From positions 1 through 64,000 of the forward strand of contig JAJYUJ010000014.1 of assembly GCA_021792615.1 (NCBI GenBank): a DNA stretch of 64,000 bases, given 5' to 3'. Made by a program: the position numbers and the translations under genes. The notes under the pieces are model-generated. The model saw only the letters and a list, made by a program, of their open reading frames with translations, was not told where the DNA came from and did not search any database. The DNA comes from a bacterium (GTDB lineage Bacteria; JAMCPX01). How positions within the stretch are numbered: position 1 is the stretch's first letter; each line of letters starts with the position of its first letter. Positions 28,248 through 38,424 of the stretch are shown piece by piece.

Positions 28248-30092
28248 ATGGACAATAAAAACGAAAACAAACCTTTAAAACAAAAAGACAACAATAAATA
28301 TACAGGCCTTTTTAAAAATATAGGGCTGTGGATTGTAATCTTTATAATAACCGTGATCCTTATCAGGTTTATCAACCAGCCAACCCAGCAGCAGGTAAAG
28401 AATTTGACCTTCAGCGCATTTATTCAATCGGTCAATAGCGATCAGATTAAATCGGTGGTGATAAAAGGTAATGATATATCGGGCATTACAAAAAACAATC
28501 AAAACTTTACAACGTATGCACCCGAGGACCCAAACCTGGTTAAAACCCTGCTTGATAAAAATGTGAATATAACCGCGAAATCAAAGGATGCGGATTCTCT
28601 ATGGAAAAGTATCCTTATAACATGGGCGCCTCTGCTGATAATTTTCGTACTGTGGTGGGTGTTTTTTACCCGTCAGATGCAGTCTGGCAGTGGTAAAGCC
28701 ATGTCCTTCGGCAGGAGCCGTGCAAAACTTATGAACGAGGGCCTGCAGAACATCACCTTTAAAGACGTTGCGGGCATTGAAGAGGTAAAATCCGAGGTAC
28801 AGGAAGTCATTGAATTTTTAAAAAATCCGCAGAAGTTCACCAGACTCGGGGGAAGGGTCCCCAAGGGAGTATTGCTCATCGGCGCACCGGGTACTGGTAA
28901 GACCTTGCTTGCAAAAGCGATAGCGGGCGAGGCAAAAGTGCCGTTCTTCAGCATAAGCGGTTCTGATTTTGTAGAGATGTTCGTCGGTGTCGGTGCCGCC
29001 CGTGTGAGGGACCTTTTTATGCAGGCAAAGAAGAGCGCGCCTTGCATTGTATTCATAGACGAAATAGATGCCGTGGGAAGGTACAGGGGTGCTGGTCTCG
29101 GCGGCGGTCATGATGAGCGGGAACAGACGCTCAACCAGCTTCTTGTGGAAATGGACGGGTTCATAGCGAATGAAGATGTCATCATGATTGCCGCGACGAA
29201 CAGACCGGACATACTCGACCCTGCCCTGCTAAGGCCGGGAAGGTTCGACCGGAGGATCGTTGTTCATGCCCCGGACTTAAAGGGCAGAGAAGAGATCCTG
29301 AAGGTGCACACAAAGAAGATACCGCTCGAAACCGACGTGGATCTCAACATCATAGCGCGGGGGCTGCCCGGTGCCACAGGTGCAGATCTCGAGAACGTAG
29401 CAAACGAGGCCGCTATACTCGCCGCAAAGAAATCGAAAGAAAAGGTTACCATGCAGGAATTCGAGGAAGCAAAGGACAAGATACTCATGGGCGTGGAACG
29501 CAAGAGCATGATAATCGGCGATCTGGAAAAGAAGCTGATTGCCTATCATGAAGCAGGGCATGCCCTTGTTGCGAAATCCATTCCCAATGCCGACCCTATC
29601 CACAAGGTAACCATCGTACCGAGGGGAGTTGCTCTCGGTCTTACCTTGCAGCTGCCGACAGAGGACAAATACACAATCTCCAAGCAGCACATCCTCGCGA
29701 CCATAACCGTACTGATGGGCGGGAGGGCTGCGGAGCAGATTGCGCTCGGCGATTCGTCCACCGGGGCAAGCAATGACCTTGAAAAGGCGACTGAGCTTGC
29801 AAGAAAAATGGTATGCGAATGGGGTATGAGCGACAAGCTCGGACCCATTACCCTGGGGAAGAAGGAAGAACTGGTCTTTCTCGGTAAAGAAGTTGCACGG
29901 CAAAATGAATACAGCCAGTCAACCGCAGTTGAGATAGATGGCGAAATCAAAAGTATCATAATGACCTGTTACAACAGCGCTACCGATCTTTTAAAGAAGA
30001 AAATTGACATCCTGAATAAATTTGCCGCGAAACTGCTGGAAAAAGAGATACTCGACGCAAACGAGATTGATGCCATTGTTAATCCTCAATAG
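28248..30092 (+). CDS. ftsH: ATP-dependent zinc metalloprotease FtsH
   Basis: [18 protein letters not shown] Walker A; HEAGH zinc motif; two N-terminal TM segments. Confidence 0.98.
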   Translation: MDNKNENKPLKQKDNNKYTGLFKNIGLWIVIFIITVILIRFINQPTQQQVKNLTFSAFIQSVNSDQIKSVVIKGNDISGITKNNQNFTTYAPEDPNLVKTLLDKNVNITAKSKDADSLWKSILITWAPLLIIFVLWWVFFTRQMQSGSGKAMSFGRSRAKLMNEGLQNITFKDVAGIEEVKSEVQEVIEFLKNPQKFTRLGGRVPKGVLLIGAPGTGKTLLAKAIAGEAKVPFFSISGSDFVEMFVGVGAARVRDLFMQAKKSAPCIVFIDEIDAVGRYRGAGLGGGHDEREQTLNQLLVEMDGFIANEDVIMIAATNRPDILDPALLRPGRFDRRIVVHAPDLKGREEILKVHTKKIPLETDVDLNIIARGLPGATGADLENVANEAAILAAKKSKEKVTMQEFEEAKDKILMGVERKSMIIGDLEKKLIAYHEAGHALVAKSIPNADPIHKVTIVPRGVALGLTLQLPTEDKYTISKQHILATITVLMGGRAAEQIALGDSSTGASNDLEKATELARKMVCEWGMSDKLGPITLGKKEELVFLGKEVARQNEYSQSTAVEIDGEIKSIIMTCYNSATDLLKKKIDILNKFAAKLLEKEILDANEIDAIVNPQ

Positions 30093-30115
30093 CAGGCGTT
30101 TGCTCTCATAACGGT

Positions 30116-31318
30116 ATGAAGAAGGTGTATCTTTTAAGCCCTGTATCCGTACGAGAGATCTCTTCGCATTTTAAATCGCTGGAAGTACATCCCGAAGGTA
30201 TAGATATCATGAACAAGAAGGCGGTGTTTTATACCTTTAAAATAAAATCCTTGTCTTCGCCTGCTGCAAACATACTCAAGCAGGAGGCATTGGCAGCAGG
30301 CGCAGAGCTTGCAACCGCATGGAGCGTTATCAAGGCCCCGGACACCATGAGCGATGCGATATTGATGGGCACCTACCGGCAGATTGAGATCATCTCGGAC
30401 AAGATAGCGTCCCAGCAATTCGGATTGTCCGTTGTTGCTGAGGAATTGCGGACGGATATAAAAAATCTTTTTCACCGCCACCCGGTGTTAAAATACAGAG
30501 ATTCGTTTCTGAGTTTTACGGACGGCCCAAGACTCATGGGGATCGTAAACGTAACCCCGGATTCCTTCTCCGACGGCGGCAAATATTTTTCAACGCAGGC
30601 AGCGGTTGAGCATGGGATTGCTCTCGCCGAGCAAGGGGCCGACATTCTGGATATAGGCGGAGAATCTACAAAACCGGGCGCCGAATCCGTAGATTCCGAA
30701 GAAGAAACAAGGCGCGTACTGCCGGTTATAAAACAGCTCAGGGAAAAGGTAAAAATCCCTTTGTCCATCGATACCATGAAAGCGGATGTTGCTGCACAAG
30801 CTCTGGAAAACGGCGCTGACATCGTCAACGATATCAGTGCGCTGAGTTTCGATAATGCCATGCCCGGGGTTGTAAAAAGATACCGTGCCGGTGTTGTCCT
30901 GATGCACATGCAGGGCACTCCGGGAACCATGCAGGTAAGACCGGAGTACCATGATGTAATCGGAGAGATCCTGTCGTACCTTGAGCAGCGGGCACACTAT
31001 GCCGTACAGATGGGCATAGACAAAGAACAAATTGCCATTGATCCCGGCATAGGTTTCGGCAAGACCATAAAACACAACCTGTTAATTTTAAAGGGCATTA
31101 AAGCATTCAAGGCACTAGGCTTCCCGGTACTTGTCGGCGCTTCAAGAAAATCTTTTATCGGCAAGATTACCGATACGGATGCAGGTGAACGTCTGTCAGG
31201 TTCTCTTGCATCTGCACTGTGGGCTGCCGCACATGGGGTTGATATTATACGGGTTCATGATATAAGGGAAACAAAGCAGGCACTTTTAATGACGAACCAT
31301 ATCATGGACAGTATATAA
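30116..31318 (+). CDS. folP: Dihydropteroate synthase with N-terminal extension
   Basis: LMGIVNVTPDSFSDGGKYF; DILDIGGESTKPGA; DPGIGFGKT; about 135-aa extension before the DHPS core. Confidence 0.95.
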   Translation: MKKVYLLSPVSVREISSHFKSLEVHPEGIDIMNKKAVFYTFKIKSLSSPAANILKQEALAAGAELATAWSVIKAPDTMSDAILMGTYRQIEIISDKIASQQFGLSVVAEELRTDIKNLFHRHPVLKYRDSFLSFTDGPRLMGIVNVTPDSFSDGGKYFSTQAAVEHGIALAEQGADILDIGGESTKPGAESVDSEEETRRVLPVIKQLREKVKIPLSIDTMKADVAAQALENGADIVNDISALSFDNAMPGVVKRYRAGVVLMHMQGTPGTMQVRPEYHDVIGEILSYLEQRAHYAVQMGIDKEQIAIDPGIGFGKTIKHNLLILKGIKAFKALGFPVLVGASRKSFIGKITDTDAGERLSGSLASALWAAAHGVDIIRVHDIRETKQALLMTNHIMDSI

Positions 31319-32076
31319 TGCACAGTTTCATTTATAGCATTGTTAAAAATGCGGTTGATATCCTCATAGTAAGCTATCTTATCTACAGACTTCTGCTCAT
31401 GCTGAAGGGTTCAAAGGCCGCACAGGTACTCGTCGGTATTTTTATCATTTTTGGAGCTTATATAATTTCCAATATCTTTAACCTGACGGCACTGCACTGG
31501 TTGTTGAATAACTTCATAAGTTCTATTGTGCTTATCATTATAATCGTGTTCCAGCAGGACTTGAAGCGTGCTTTGGCTTATATGGGAAAGGGCTATTTCA
31601 ACAAGGGCAATGCGCAGGCAAGCGAGCTGCGGACCTGCATTGAGCAGGTTACGGAGGCTGTTGTGGAGCTTACAAAAACAAAAACAGGAGCCCTTATCGT
31701 GTTTGAAAGAAACATAGGGATAAAAGAAACGATAGACACGGGTAGAATTCTCGATGCCATTGCAACGAAAGAATTGCTCCTGACGATATTCAACACCCAC
31801 ACGCCGCTTCATGACGGGGCAGTGGTCATAAAGGGGAAAAGGATAATTGCCGCCGGATGTATGCTCCCGCTTTCGCAGGACATGCAATACCATCCGACGT
31901 ATGGTACGCGGCACAAGGCCGCCTTCGGTCTTTCTTCGGAAACCGATGCCGTCATCGTCATCGTGTCGGAGGAGACGGGTAAGGTCTCGATAGTCGTCGA
32001 TAAGAATATAACCGTCTTCGAGCCGCCGGAAACCATGCAGCCGGAATTGGCAAAACTATTGGGTATAAATTCATGA
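31318..32076 (+). CDS. cdaA: Diadenylate cyclase CdaA-type (DisA_N domain)
   Basis: Three N-terminal TM segments; THTPLHDGAVVIKGKRIIAAGCMLPLS; YGTRHKAAFGLSSETDAVIVIVSEETG. Confidence 0.95.
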   Translation: MHSFIYSIVKNAVDILIVSYLIYRLLLMLKGSKAAQVLVGIFIIFGAYIISNIFNLTALHWLLNNFISSIVLIIIIVFQQDLKRALAYMGKGYFNKGNAQASELRTCIEQVTEAVVELTKTKTGALIVFERNIGIKETIDTGRILDAIATKELLLTIFNTHTPLHDGAVVIKGKRIIAAGCMLPLSQDMQYHPTYGTRHKAAFGLSSETDAVIVIVSEETGKVSIVVDKNITVFEPPETMQPELAKLLGINS

Positions 32077-32726
32077 GAAAAATCATTAAACTCATTACGG
32101 ATAATTTCACGTATAAGATTCTTGCCGTCCTCATAGCCATATTCTTGTGGTTTTTTGCGCATAGTGAAAAAACTTCCGAGATTACACTCAAGGTACCCAT
32201 ACTCATCAACAATATGCCTTCGGATGAGGTTATTATAAATGATATTCCAAGGTATATAGAGGTTACGCTGTCCGGACCTTCATCGGCCGTATTCAGCTAC
32301 GCCGAGAGCAAACCGGCCTACAGCATCAATTTGATAAAAACGGATGTCGGCAATTACATATTTAACATATCTCCCTCGGAATTCAATCTCCCCAGCGGGA
32401 TCAAAATAGAGACTGTTTTTCCCAACAGTATAAACATATCGCTTGACAGGATCGTAAGCAGGACCGTGGATGTCGGCGTCTCGATAGTCGGTACTCCTCC
32501 GTCCGGCCACGAATTGAAAGGCATAATCACCGAACCTGACAAGGCAACGATAGTCGGTCCCTCTACCGTTATCAGCACCATAAATGTCATTATGACCATA
32601 CCGGTGGACATCAGCAAGTTCAGGAATACCATTACCCTTATGGTGCCGCTCTCTGTGTCAAACTATAAAATGGTAACCGTACAGCCGCAGGCGATAGTCG
32701 TGATATTCAAGGTGAAGCATTCATGA
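32073..32726 (+). CDS. cdaR: CdaR/YbbR-like domain protein
   Basis: Single TM then YbbR-like repeats; overlaps cdaA by 4 nt and glmM by 4 nt. Confidence 0.88.
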   Translation: MRKIIKLITDNFTYKILAVLIAIFLWFFAHSEKTSEITLKVPILINNMPSDEVIINDIPRYIEVTLSGPSSAVFSYAESKPAYSINLIKTDVGNYIFNISPSEFNLPSGIKIETVFPNSINISLDRIVSRTVDVGVSIVGTPPSGHELKGIITEPDKATIVGPSTVISTINVIMTIPVDISKFRNTITLMVPLSVSNYKMVTVQPQAIVVIFKVKHS

Positions 32727-34090
32727 ACAAGCTTTTTGGTACAGACGGGGTACGGGGCACTGCCAACAAAGAGCCCATGACCATAGAAACCGTGTTGAAG
32801 CTCGGTAAGGCAGCGAGCGCTATCCTCGCGAACGGCAAAGCACATCACAAGTTTGTCGTCGGCAAGGACACACGCTTATCCGGGTATATGTTTGAAATGG
32901 CCCTCACCGCAGGTATCACCTCCATGGGCGGTGATGTGGTCCTGACCGGCCCGTTTCCGACCCCGGGCATTGCATTCCTCACGACCGAGATAAAGGCAGA
33001 TGTCGGTATTGTAATATCAGCCTCACACAACCCGTATCAGGACAACGGTATAAAGTTTTTTGGGCCGGACGGGTACAAGCTCAATGATACTATTGAAGAA
33101 GCAATGGAAAAAATGGTTTTATCCTCCGGGACCATCCAGCCTACGCTCCCGCAGGAAAGGATAGGCAAGGCGTACCGGCTTTCCGACGCTGCCGGCAGGT
33201 ACATCGTTTCTTCTAAACGTTCATTCCCAAAACACCTGTCCCTCTCAGGCATAAAAATAGTCATTGATTGCGGGAATGGCGCCACCTATAAGATAGCACC
33301 GGCTGTATTCCAGGAACTGGGTGCTGCCATCGCTGTTATATCCGCTTCACCGAACGGCAAAAACATAAACCACCAATGCGGTTCTACACATCCGGAATCC
33401 CTGATAACTGCGGTAAAAAGGTATAAGGCCGATATCGGGATCGCATTCGACGGGGACGGAGACAGGGTGATCCTGTGCGATGAACACGGAAACACTATAG
33501 ATGGCGATTATATTCTCGCAATGAGTGCCGTTGCGATGAAGAAAGAGGGAAGACTGAAGGGCAATGGTGTTGTTGCAACCGTTATGAGCAATATCGGGCT
33601 TGAGCTCGCTTTAAAGAAAGAGGGTGTAAAGCTGGTGAGGGCAAAGGTCGGCGACCGGTACGTTCTCGAAAACATGCTGAAGCAGGGGTATGTCCTTGGC
33701 GGCGAACAATCCGGCCACGTCATATTCGAAGAATATACGACAACCGGCGACGGTATTATAACAGCACTGCAGGTGCTTTCGTTGATGGTGGTTTCCGGTC
33801 AAAAGCTGTCAGAGCTCTCACGCGTCATGGAAAAATATCCGCAGGTCATGGTAAACGTGAACGTTGCAAATAAAACTCCTTTTTCCAGCGTCCCGGAGAT
33901 AGAAAGGGTCATCCAGGCTGTTTCCGGCAAGCTCAAAGACACCGGCAGGGTACTGGTCAGATACTCGGGCACGGAACCCCTTGCACGGGTCATGATCGAG
34001 GGGCAGGACCAAAAACTCATTCACGCGTATGCTTCAGAGATAGCAGAGGCAATAAAGAACGCCCTCGGTGCTTCGGCCTCCGACACCTAA
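32723..34090 (+). CDS. glmM: Phosphoglucosamine mutase
   Basis: LFGTDGVRGTAN; VISASHNPYQDNGIKFFG phosphoserine loop; IAFDGDGDRVILCD. Confidence 0.97.
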   Translation: MNKLFGTDGVRGTANKEPMTIETVLKLGKAASAILANGKAHHKFVVGKDTRLSGYMFEMALTAGITSMGGDVVLTGPFPTPGIAFLTTEIKADVGIVISASHNPYQDNGIKFFGPDGYKLNDTIEEAMEKMVLSSGTIQPTLPQERIGKAYRLSDAAGRYIVSSKRSFPKHLSLSGIKIVIDCGNGATYKIAPAVFQELGAAIAVISASPNGKNINHQCGSTHPESLITAVKRYKADIGIAFDGDGDRVILCDEHGNTIDGDYILAMSAVAMKKEGRLKGNGVVATVMSNIGLELALKKEGVKLVRAKVGDRYVLENMLKQGYVLGGEQSGHVIFEEYTTTGDGIITALQVLSLMVVSGQKLSELSRVMEKYPQVMVNVNVANKTPFSSVPEIERVIQAVSGKLKDTGRVLVRYSGTEPLARVMIEGQDQKLIHAYASEIAEAIKNALGASASDT

Positions 34091-34157
34091 ACATATTCCA
34101 GGCGGCTTTCAGCCGCAGGCAGAACTCCCGCTCGGCCTTTTCTGCGAATGAGCCGGC

Positions 34158-34988
34158 TTATGCTTGCTTTTTTAATTCCTGTATTTTCTTTTCCTTGTTC
34201 TTCTTGCCGGATTTTTCCAGCATGGGCCAGAGCATCGGTATGAGCCACGGCCACATAAGTGCCAGCCGCGCTACGATGCCCTGCGAATGCGGCACGTAAA
34301 CCTCCACCTTGTTTTTGAGTATGGCCCTTTTTACTGCCTGAGCAACGGCCTCGGGCGTCTGGGCTTTATCAAGGAACGACATCGGCGACCCGCCGTGCGT
34401 TGCCTCGTAATGCAGCTGCGGTGTTTCCACGGAATCCGGAAGCAGGGTAGAAATGCTCACACCGGTTTTCATAAGTTCAAGCCTTACCGCAAGATCGAAG
34501 CCCCGTATGCCGAATTTTGTTGCTGAATAGATCGCAGAGCTCGGTTCCGGCACGACCCCTGCCAGAGACGCGGTGTTGACGATATGACCGAAACCCTGTT
34601 TCTTCATAAGGGGAATTACCTCTTTTGTTCCATAGATAATACCATACAGGTTTATGTGGATCTGCCGGTCTATATCCTTATAGTCAATCACATCGATATC
34701 ATTGGGGAGTATAATGCCTGCATTGTTGTGCAGTATGTCTATCCTGCCGTGTTTTTGCATGGCTTTGTCGAGAAGATTTTTTACCATTTCAAGCCTTGTA
34801 ACATCCGTCTGAACGGCGATCGCATCAACACCTTTTGCAGTTAGTTCTGCTGCAAATTTGGTAATCCCCTGTTCATTGATATCCGCAAGTACGACCTTCG
34901 CTCCCTCATCCGCGAACATCTGGATTACAGCCCTGCCGATACCGCTTGCTGCCCCGGTTACTACAGCGACTTTATCTTTAAATTCCAT
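34158..34988 (-). CDS. Short-chain dehydrogenase/reductase
   Basis: Start re-assigned to MEFKDKVAVVTGAASGIGRAV; NNAGI; YSATKFGIRGF. Confidence 0.93.
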   Translation of the reverse strand: MEFKDKVAVVTGAASGIGRAVIQMFADEGAKVVLADINEQGITKFAAELTAKGVDAIAVQTDVTRLEMVKNLLDKAMQKHGRIDILHNNAGIILPNDIDVIDYKDIDRQIHINLYGIIYGTKEVIPLMKKQGFGHIVNTASLAGVVPEPSSAIYSATKFGIRGFDLAVRLELMKTGVSISTLLPDSVETPQLHYEATHGGSPMSFLDKAQTPEAVAQAVKRAILKNKVEVYVPHSQGIVARLALMWPWLIPMLWPMLEKSGKKNKEKKIQELKKQA

Positions 34989-35095
34989 ACACCCTCCTGT
35001 ATCGATATTTGTATCAAGTATATAGTAAACCAAATAGTTGTAAATATATTTGTTTGTATTTATACTTGCGCAGCTTCTTTTAAAGGCTTCATACC

Positions 35096-36043
35096 ATGGA
35101 AACTAACGACTATAAAAATACCATCATGGCAAACATAGCTTCGGCGTATTATCCTTATAAAAGTCCGTCTTCGGATTTTTTTTTACAATATTTTTTAGGG
35201 CATTTTGAAGGGATCGCCTGCGTTTTTATGTACGGATCAATGCTCAACCCCGCGCTGTCGACACCAACCAGCTTCCCGGATTTTTATATCATCGTCGACA
35301 ATTACAAAAGGTTCTACAAATCCAGCGTTCATACCCTGATCAACAGCGTATTGCCCCCGAACTCCTATTTCCTGAAGCTGAACGACCATGGTACTCCCAT
35401 GCCCTGCAAATACTGCGTCCTTGATACCCGTGCGCTGGATCGTACTACGCAGCATCCACAGCTGAAGGACTTCTTTATAGCAGGAAGGCTCGCAAAGCGT
35501 ATCGGCATCCTCTATGTAAAGGACCAGGCTTTTTTATCCGGCTTTCTCGAAACCATCTACACCGCCATGCGGTTCAATGTCGCCTTTGCCCTGTCGGAAA
35601 TGACCACGGCGTTTACGCTGGATGATTTCATTATCCACCTGCTCGGTCTGAGCTACAGGGCCGAAATACGTACGGAAACCGAGGACAAGATCATAAGTCT
35701 GTATAACAGCGAGAAGGACTTCTACCGGAAAATCTACCGTGCATTCCTTGAACAGGAGGCATCCCTGGGTACTCTCAGGAAACAAGGCGAACGCTATGAG
35801 ACCATCAGTCCTTATTTCACAAAAGACTATACGACAGGCTTTATGAAACATGCACGCAAGAGGGCTGTTTACCGGTGGCCGAAAAGCATCTATACGTTTT
35901 CCCATTATGTTGATTATCTCGAGCTGAAGATTGAGAGGACAACGGGCGAAAAGCTGGAACTGTCGAAATGGGACAGAAGGTTCCCCCTGGTCTTCGGCTG
36001 GAGACACCTGTTCAAACTGCTCAAAAAAAGGGCAATCCGGTAA
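35096..36043 (+). CDS. Tam41-like nucleotidyltransferase (phosphatidate cytidylyltransferase type)
   Basis: YGSMLNP...DFYIIVDN nucleotidyltransferase motif plus DFFIAGRLAKRIGILYV and FTLDDFIIHLLGLSYRAEIR, which resemble mitochondrial Tam41 as recalled. Confidence 0.7.
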   Translation: METNDYKNTIMANIASAYYPYKSPSSDFFLQYFLGHFEGIACVFMYGSMLNPALSTPTSFPDFYIIVDNYKRFYKSSVHTLINSVLPPNSYFLKLNDHGTPMPCKYCVLDTRALDRTTQHPQLKDFFIAGRLAKRIGILYVKDQAFLSGFLETIYTAMRFNVAFALSEMTTAFTLDDFIIHLLGLSYRAEIRTETEDKIISLYNSEKDFYRKIYRAFLEQEASLGTLRKQGERYETISPYFTKDYTTGFMKHARKRAVYRWPKSIYTFSHYVDYLELKIERTTGEKLELSKWDRRFPLVFGWRHLFKLLKKRAIR

Positions 36044-36118
36044 CACCACAGGGATCACACAAACACGTTGACTTAAAGATTGTATACCGATAAAACAACC
36101 TTAATTTTATAGGAGAAG

Positions 36119-36169
36119 GTGAACGGGTATACGGCGGTTTTTTTCTACCCGTTAAAATTTGGCGTATGA
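36119..36169 (+). other. Putative 16-codon upstream ORF (MNGYTAVFFYPLKFGV*) overlapping the uppP start
   Basis: GTG at 36119 after aggagaag; TGA 36167-36169 overlaps uppP ATG 36166-36168 (ATGA). Confidence 0.4.
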
Positions 36170-36990
36170 CACAATCATTACAGGCATTTGTACTCGGCGT
36201 TGTTCAGGGACTTACTGCGTTCCTTCCGGTGAGCAGCTGGTCCCATCTTATCGTTTTCCCCTGGCTGCTGCATTGGAACAATACATTCCTCAACAGCCTT
36301 ACATTCCAGGTGGCCCTCCAGCTCGGCTCTGTACTGGCGCTGATCAGCTTTTACTGGAAAGAATGGGGTACACTCATAAAAGAGTTTTTTCTGGGCATTA
36401 AAGAAAGGCGTCCGCTCGCTAATTTTCACAGGAAGCTTGTTTGGTATGTCATTGCAGCGACGATACCGGGTGCAATCTTTGGTTATCTCTTTGAGAAACA
36501 GGTAAAAGAAGTGCTGAGGAATCCGCTCAATGTAGGTATCGCAATGATTGTTTTCGGCATTATCCTCTATTTTGCCGACCGCGCAGCCCGTTCCAATACA
36601 AGGGATTACGGACAAATAAGATTCAAGGACAGCGTTGCAATAGGAACTGCACAGGCAATCGCACTGGTCCCGGGTGTTTCGAGGTCAGGGATTACCATGA
36701 CAGCAGCACTTTTCCTCGGGCTCGATCGTGAGACGTCCGCACACTTCTCCTTTTTGCTCGCCATGCCCATACTCCTCGGCGCTTCATTGCTGAAGCTCCA
36801 CAAATTGGTGCATTACTTCCCCGCATCAGAGGTAAGCCCGTTCATCTGGGGTATTGCAGGCTCTGCTATTGTCAGCTATATTGTAATCGGCGTGCTGTTA
36901 AAGTACCTGAAAAGGCACAGCTTCATTCCTTTTGTATGGTACCGGGTATTATTCGGAACGTTTTTGATTGTCATGTATTATACAAGATAG
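36166..36990 (+). CDS. uppP: Undecaprenyl-diphosphatase family protein
   Basis: VVQGLTAFLPVSSWSHL and LVPGVSRSGITMTAALFLGLDRE; polytopic. Confidence 0.92.
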   Translation: MTQSLQAFVLGVVQGLTAFLPVSSWSHLIVFPWLLHWNNTFLNSLTFQVALQLGSVLALISFYWKEWGTLIKEFFLGIKERRPLANFHRKLVWYVIAATIPGAIFGYLFEKQVKEVLRNPLNVGIAMIVFGIILYFADRAARSNTRDYGQIRFKDSVAIGTAQAIALVPGVSRSGITMTAALFLGLDRETSAHFSFLLAMPILLGASLLKLHKLVHYFPASEVSPFIWGIAGSAIVSYIVIGVLLKYLKRHSFIPFVWYRVLFGTFLIVMYYTR

Positions 36991-37004
36991 GGTAAGGAGG
37001 TTTT

Positions 37005-37436
37005 ATGGGATATGTTAATAAAGTCATCCTGCTGGGGAATCTCGGCAAGGACCCCGAAATCCGGCAACTTCCGAGCGGTCAGAATGTTGCTTCATTCTCC
37101 CTTGCTACGACAGAGAACTACACCAGCAAAACAGGGGAACGGGTAAAGCAAACGGAATGGCACAGGATCACAGCCTTCGGAAAGCTTGCAGACCTTGCGG
37201 GCAAGTACCTCCATAAGGGTAAGCAGGTATACCTTGAAGGAAAACTAAGGACACGGCAATGGGAGGACAACAACAATCAGAAGCACAGCACCACGGAGAT
37301 TATTGTTTCTACGATTCAGCTCCTGGGTCAGGCAAATTCGGGCGGGTCTGCGCAGGACGATTTTACGGAACCTGTTCCGGAACCACCGGCTAACGCCGAA
37401 CCTTCGGGTGCTCCGGATGACGATGTTCCGTTTTAA
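37005..37436 (+). CDS. ssb: Single-stranded DNA-binding protein
   Basis: MGYVNKVILLGNLGKDPEIRQLPSG...; acidic C-terminal tip DDDVPF. Confidence 0.98.
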   Translation: MGYVNKVILLGNLGKDPEIRQLPSGQNVASFSLATTENYTSKTGERVKQTEWHRITAFGKLADLAGKYLHKGKQVYLEGKLRTRQWEDNNNQKHSTTEIIVSTIQLLGQANSGGSAQDDFTEPVPEPPANAEPSGAPDDDVPF

Positions 37437-37463
37437 CTTAAACAATAAAAAAAGGAGACACGT

Positions 37464-38273
37464 ATGAAAAAGGGTTTAATAAGGATAGTTGCGGCACTGC
37501 TGTTTGCACTGCTCATGCCGTCAATGGTGTTTGCAGGGTATGAGATCTCGCAATCGCAAACCGGTATGCATGGTGCATCGAAAAGTAAGATCTTTATATC
37601 GAAAAACAAATACATGGTTATACAGCCCGAGTCGCAGATGAGCGTCAATTTTGCAACTCAGCGGATCTCGATAACCAATGACAGCCAAAAGACCTACTGG
37701 GAAGGCACAATCGGCGAGTATATAAAGTCCATGCAGGAGATACAGGATGCTTCCATGAAGCGGATGAAGGAGATGCTGCAAAAGCTTCCGGAATCGCAGC
37801 GCAACGAGATCATGGCCATACACGGGATCGATACGGCAAAGCCGAAGATAAACGTATCCGTGAAAAAAGCAGGTAAGACAGAAAAGATCGCGGGGTACAG
37901 GGCCGAACAATACACCATAAGCAACAACGGCCAGCCGTTTGAAGAGCTCTGGTTGGCACCGGGGCTTAACATTGCAGGAGAGATAAGCCCGGAGAAGTTA
38001 CAGGCATTTTCGGCGAAGCTCAAAAAGACGACTATGGGAGGATCCACGCAGGGTGAGGTAGGTCTTTCGAAGGCATACATGGGCCTGCTGAAGCACGGCT
38101 ATCCCGTAAAACAGGTTTTCGAAAAAAATATGATGACCGTGACTGTCGACAGCGTAAAAAAAGCCAACATCCCGGACAAGGTCTTTCAGGCACCTGCGGG
38201 TTATACGAAGGTACCATCCCTTAAGGAGTTTGTCATGAGCCGCCAGCAAAACATGAACTTGAAGATGCAGTAA
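37464..38273 (+). CDS. Secreted DUF4412-type protein
   Basis: Signal peptide (FALLMPSMVFAG); KIFISKNKYMVIQPESQ...; matches DUF4412 pattern as recalled. Confidence 0.65.
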   Translation: MKKGLIRIVAALLFALLMPSMVFAGYEISQSQTGMHGASKSKIFISKNKYMVIQPESQMSVNFATQRISITNDSQKTYWEGTIGEYIKSMQEIQDASMKRMKEMLQKLPESQRNEIMAIHGIDTAKPKINVSVKKAGKTEKIAGYRAEQYTISNNGQPFEELWLAPGLNIAGEISPEKLQAFSAKLKKTTMGGSTQGEVGLSKAYMGLLKHGYPVKQVFEKNMMTVTVDSVKKANIPDKVFQAPAGYTKVPSLKEFVMSRQQNMNLKMQ

Positions 38274-38300
38274 TCATCAGCACCCGGGGTGAAAATTAAA

Positions 38301-38333
38301 GAAGGGCGGTTCCCTGAACCGCCCTTCTTTTTT
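38301..38333 (+). terminator. Rho-independent terminator
   Basis: gaagggcggttccctgaaccgcccttc followed by tttttt. Confidence 0.92.
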
Positions 38334-38424
38334 GTCCGGACCGGCGGGACAAATTTTTAGCTTGCTTTGTGCCAAAATCTATAATAGACAAGGTTCTTAA
38401 ATCCAATTTAAGGAGGGCTCGGGG

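Noticed and set aside
34102-34116. gcggctttcagccgc hairpin between glmM and the SDR gene
   Set aside because: Short stem without a T-run; insufficient to call a terminator.
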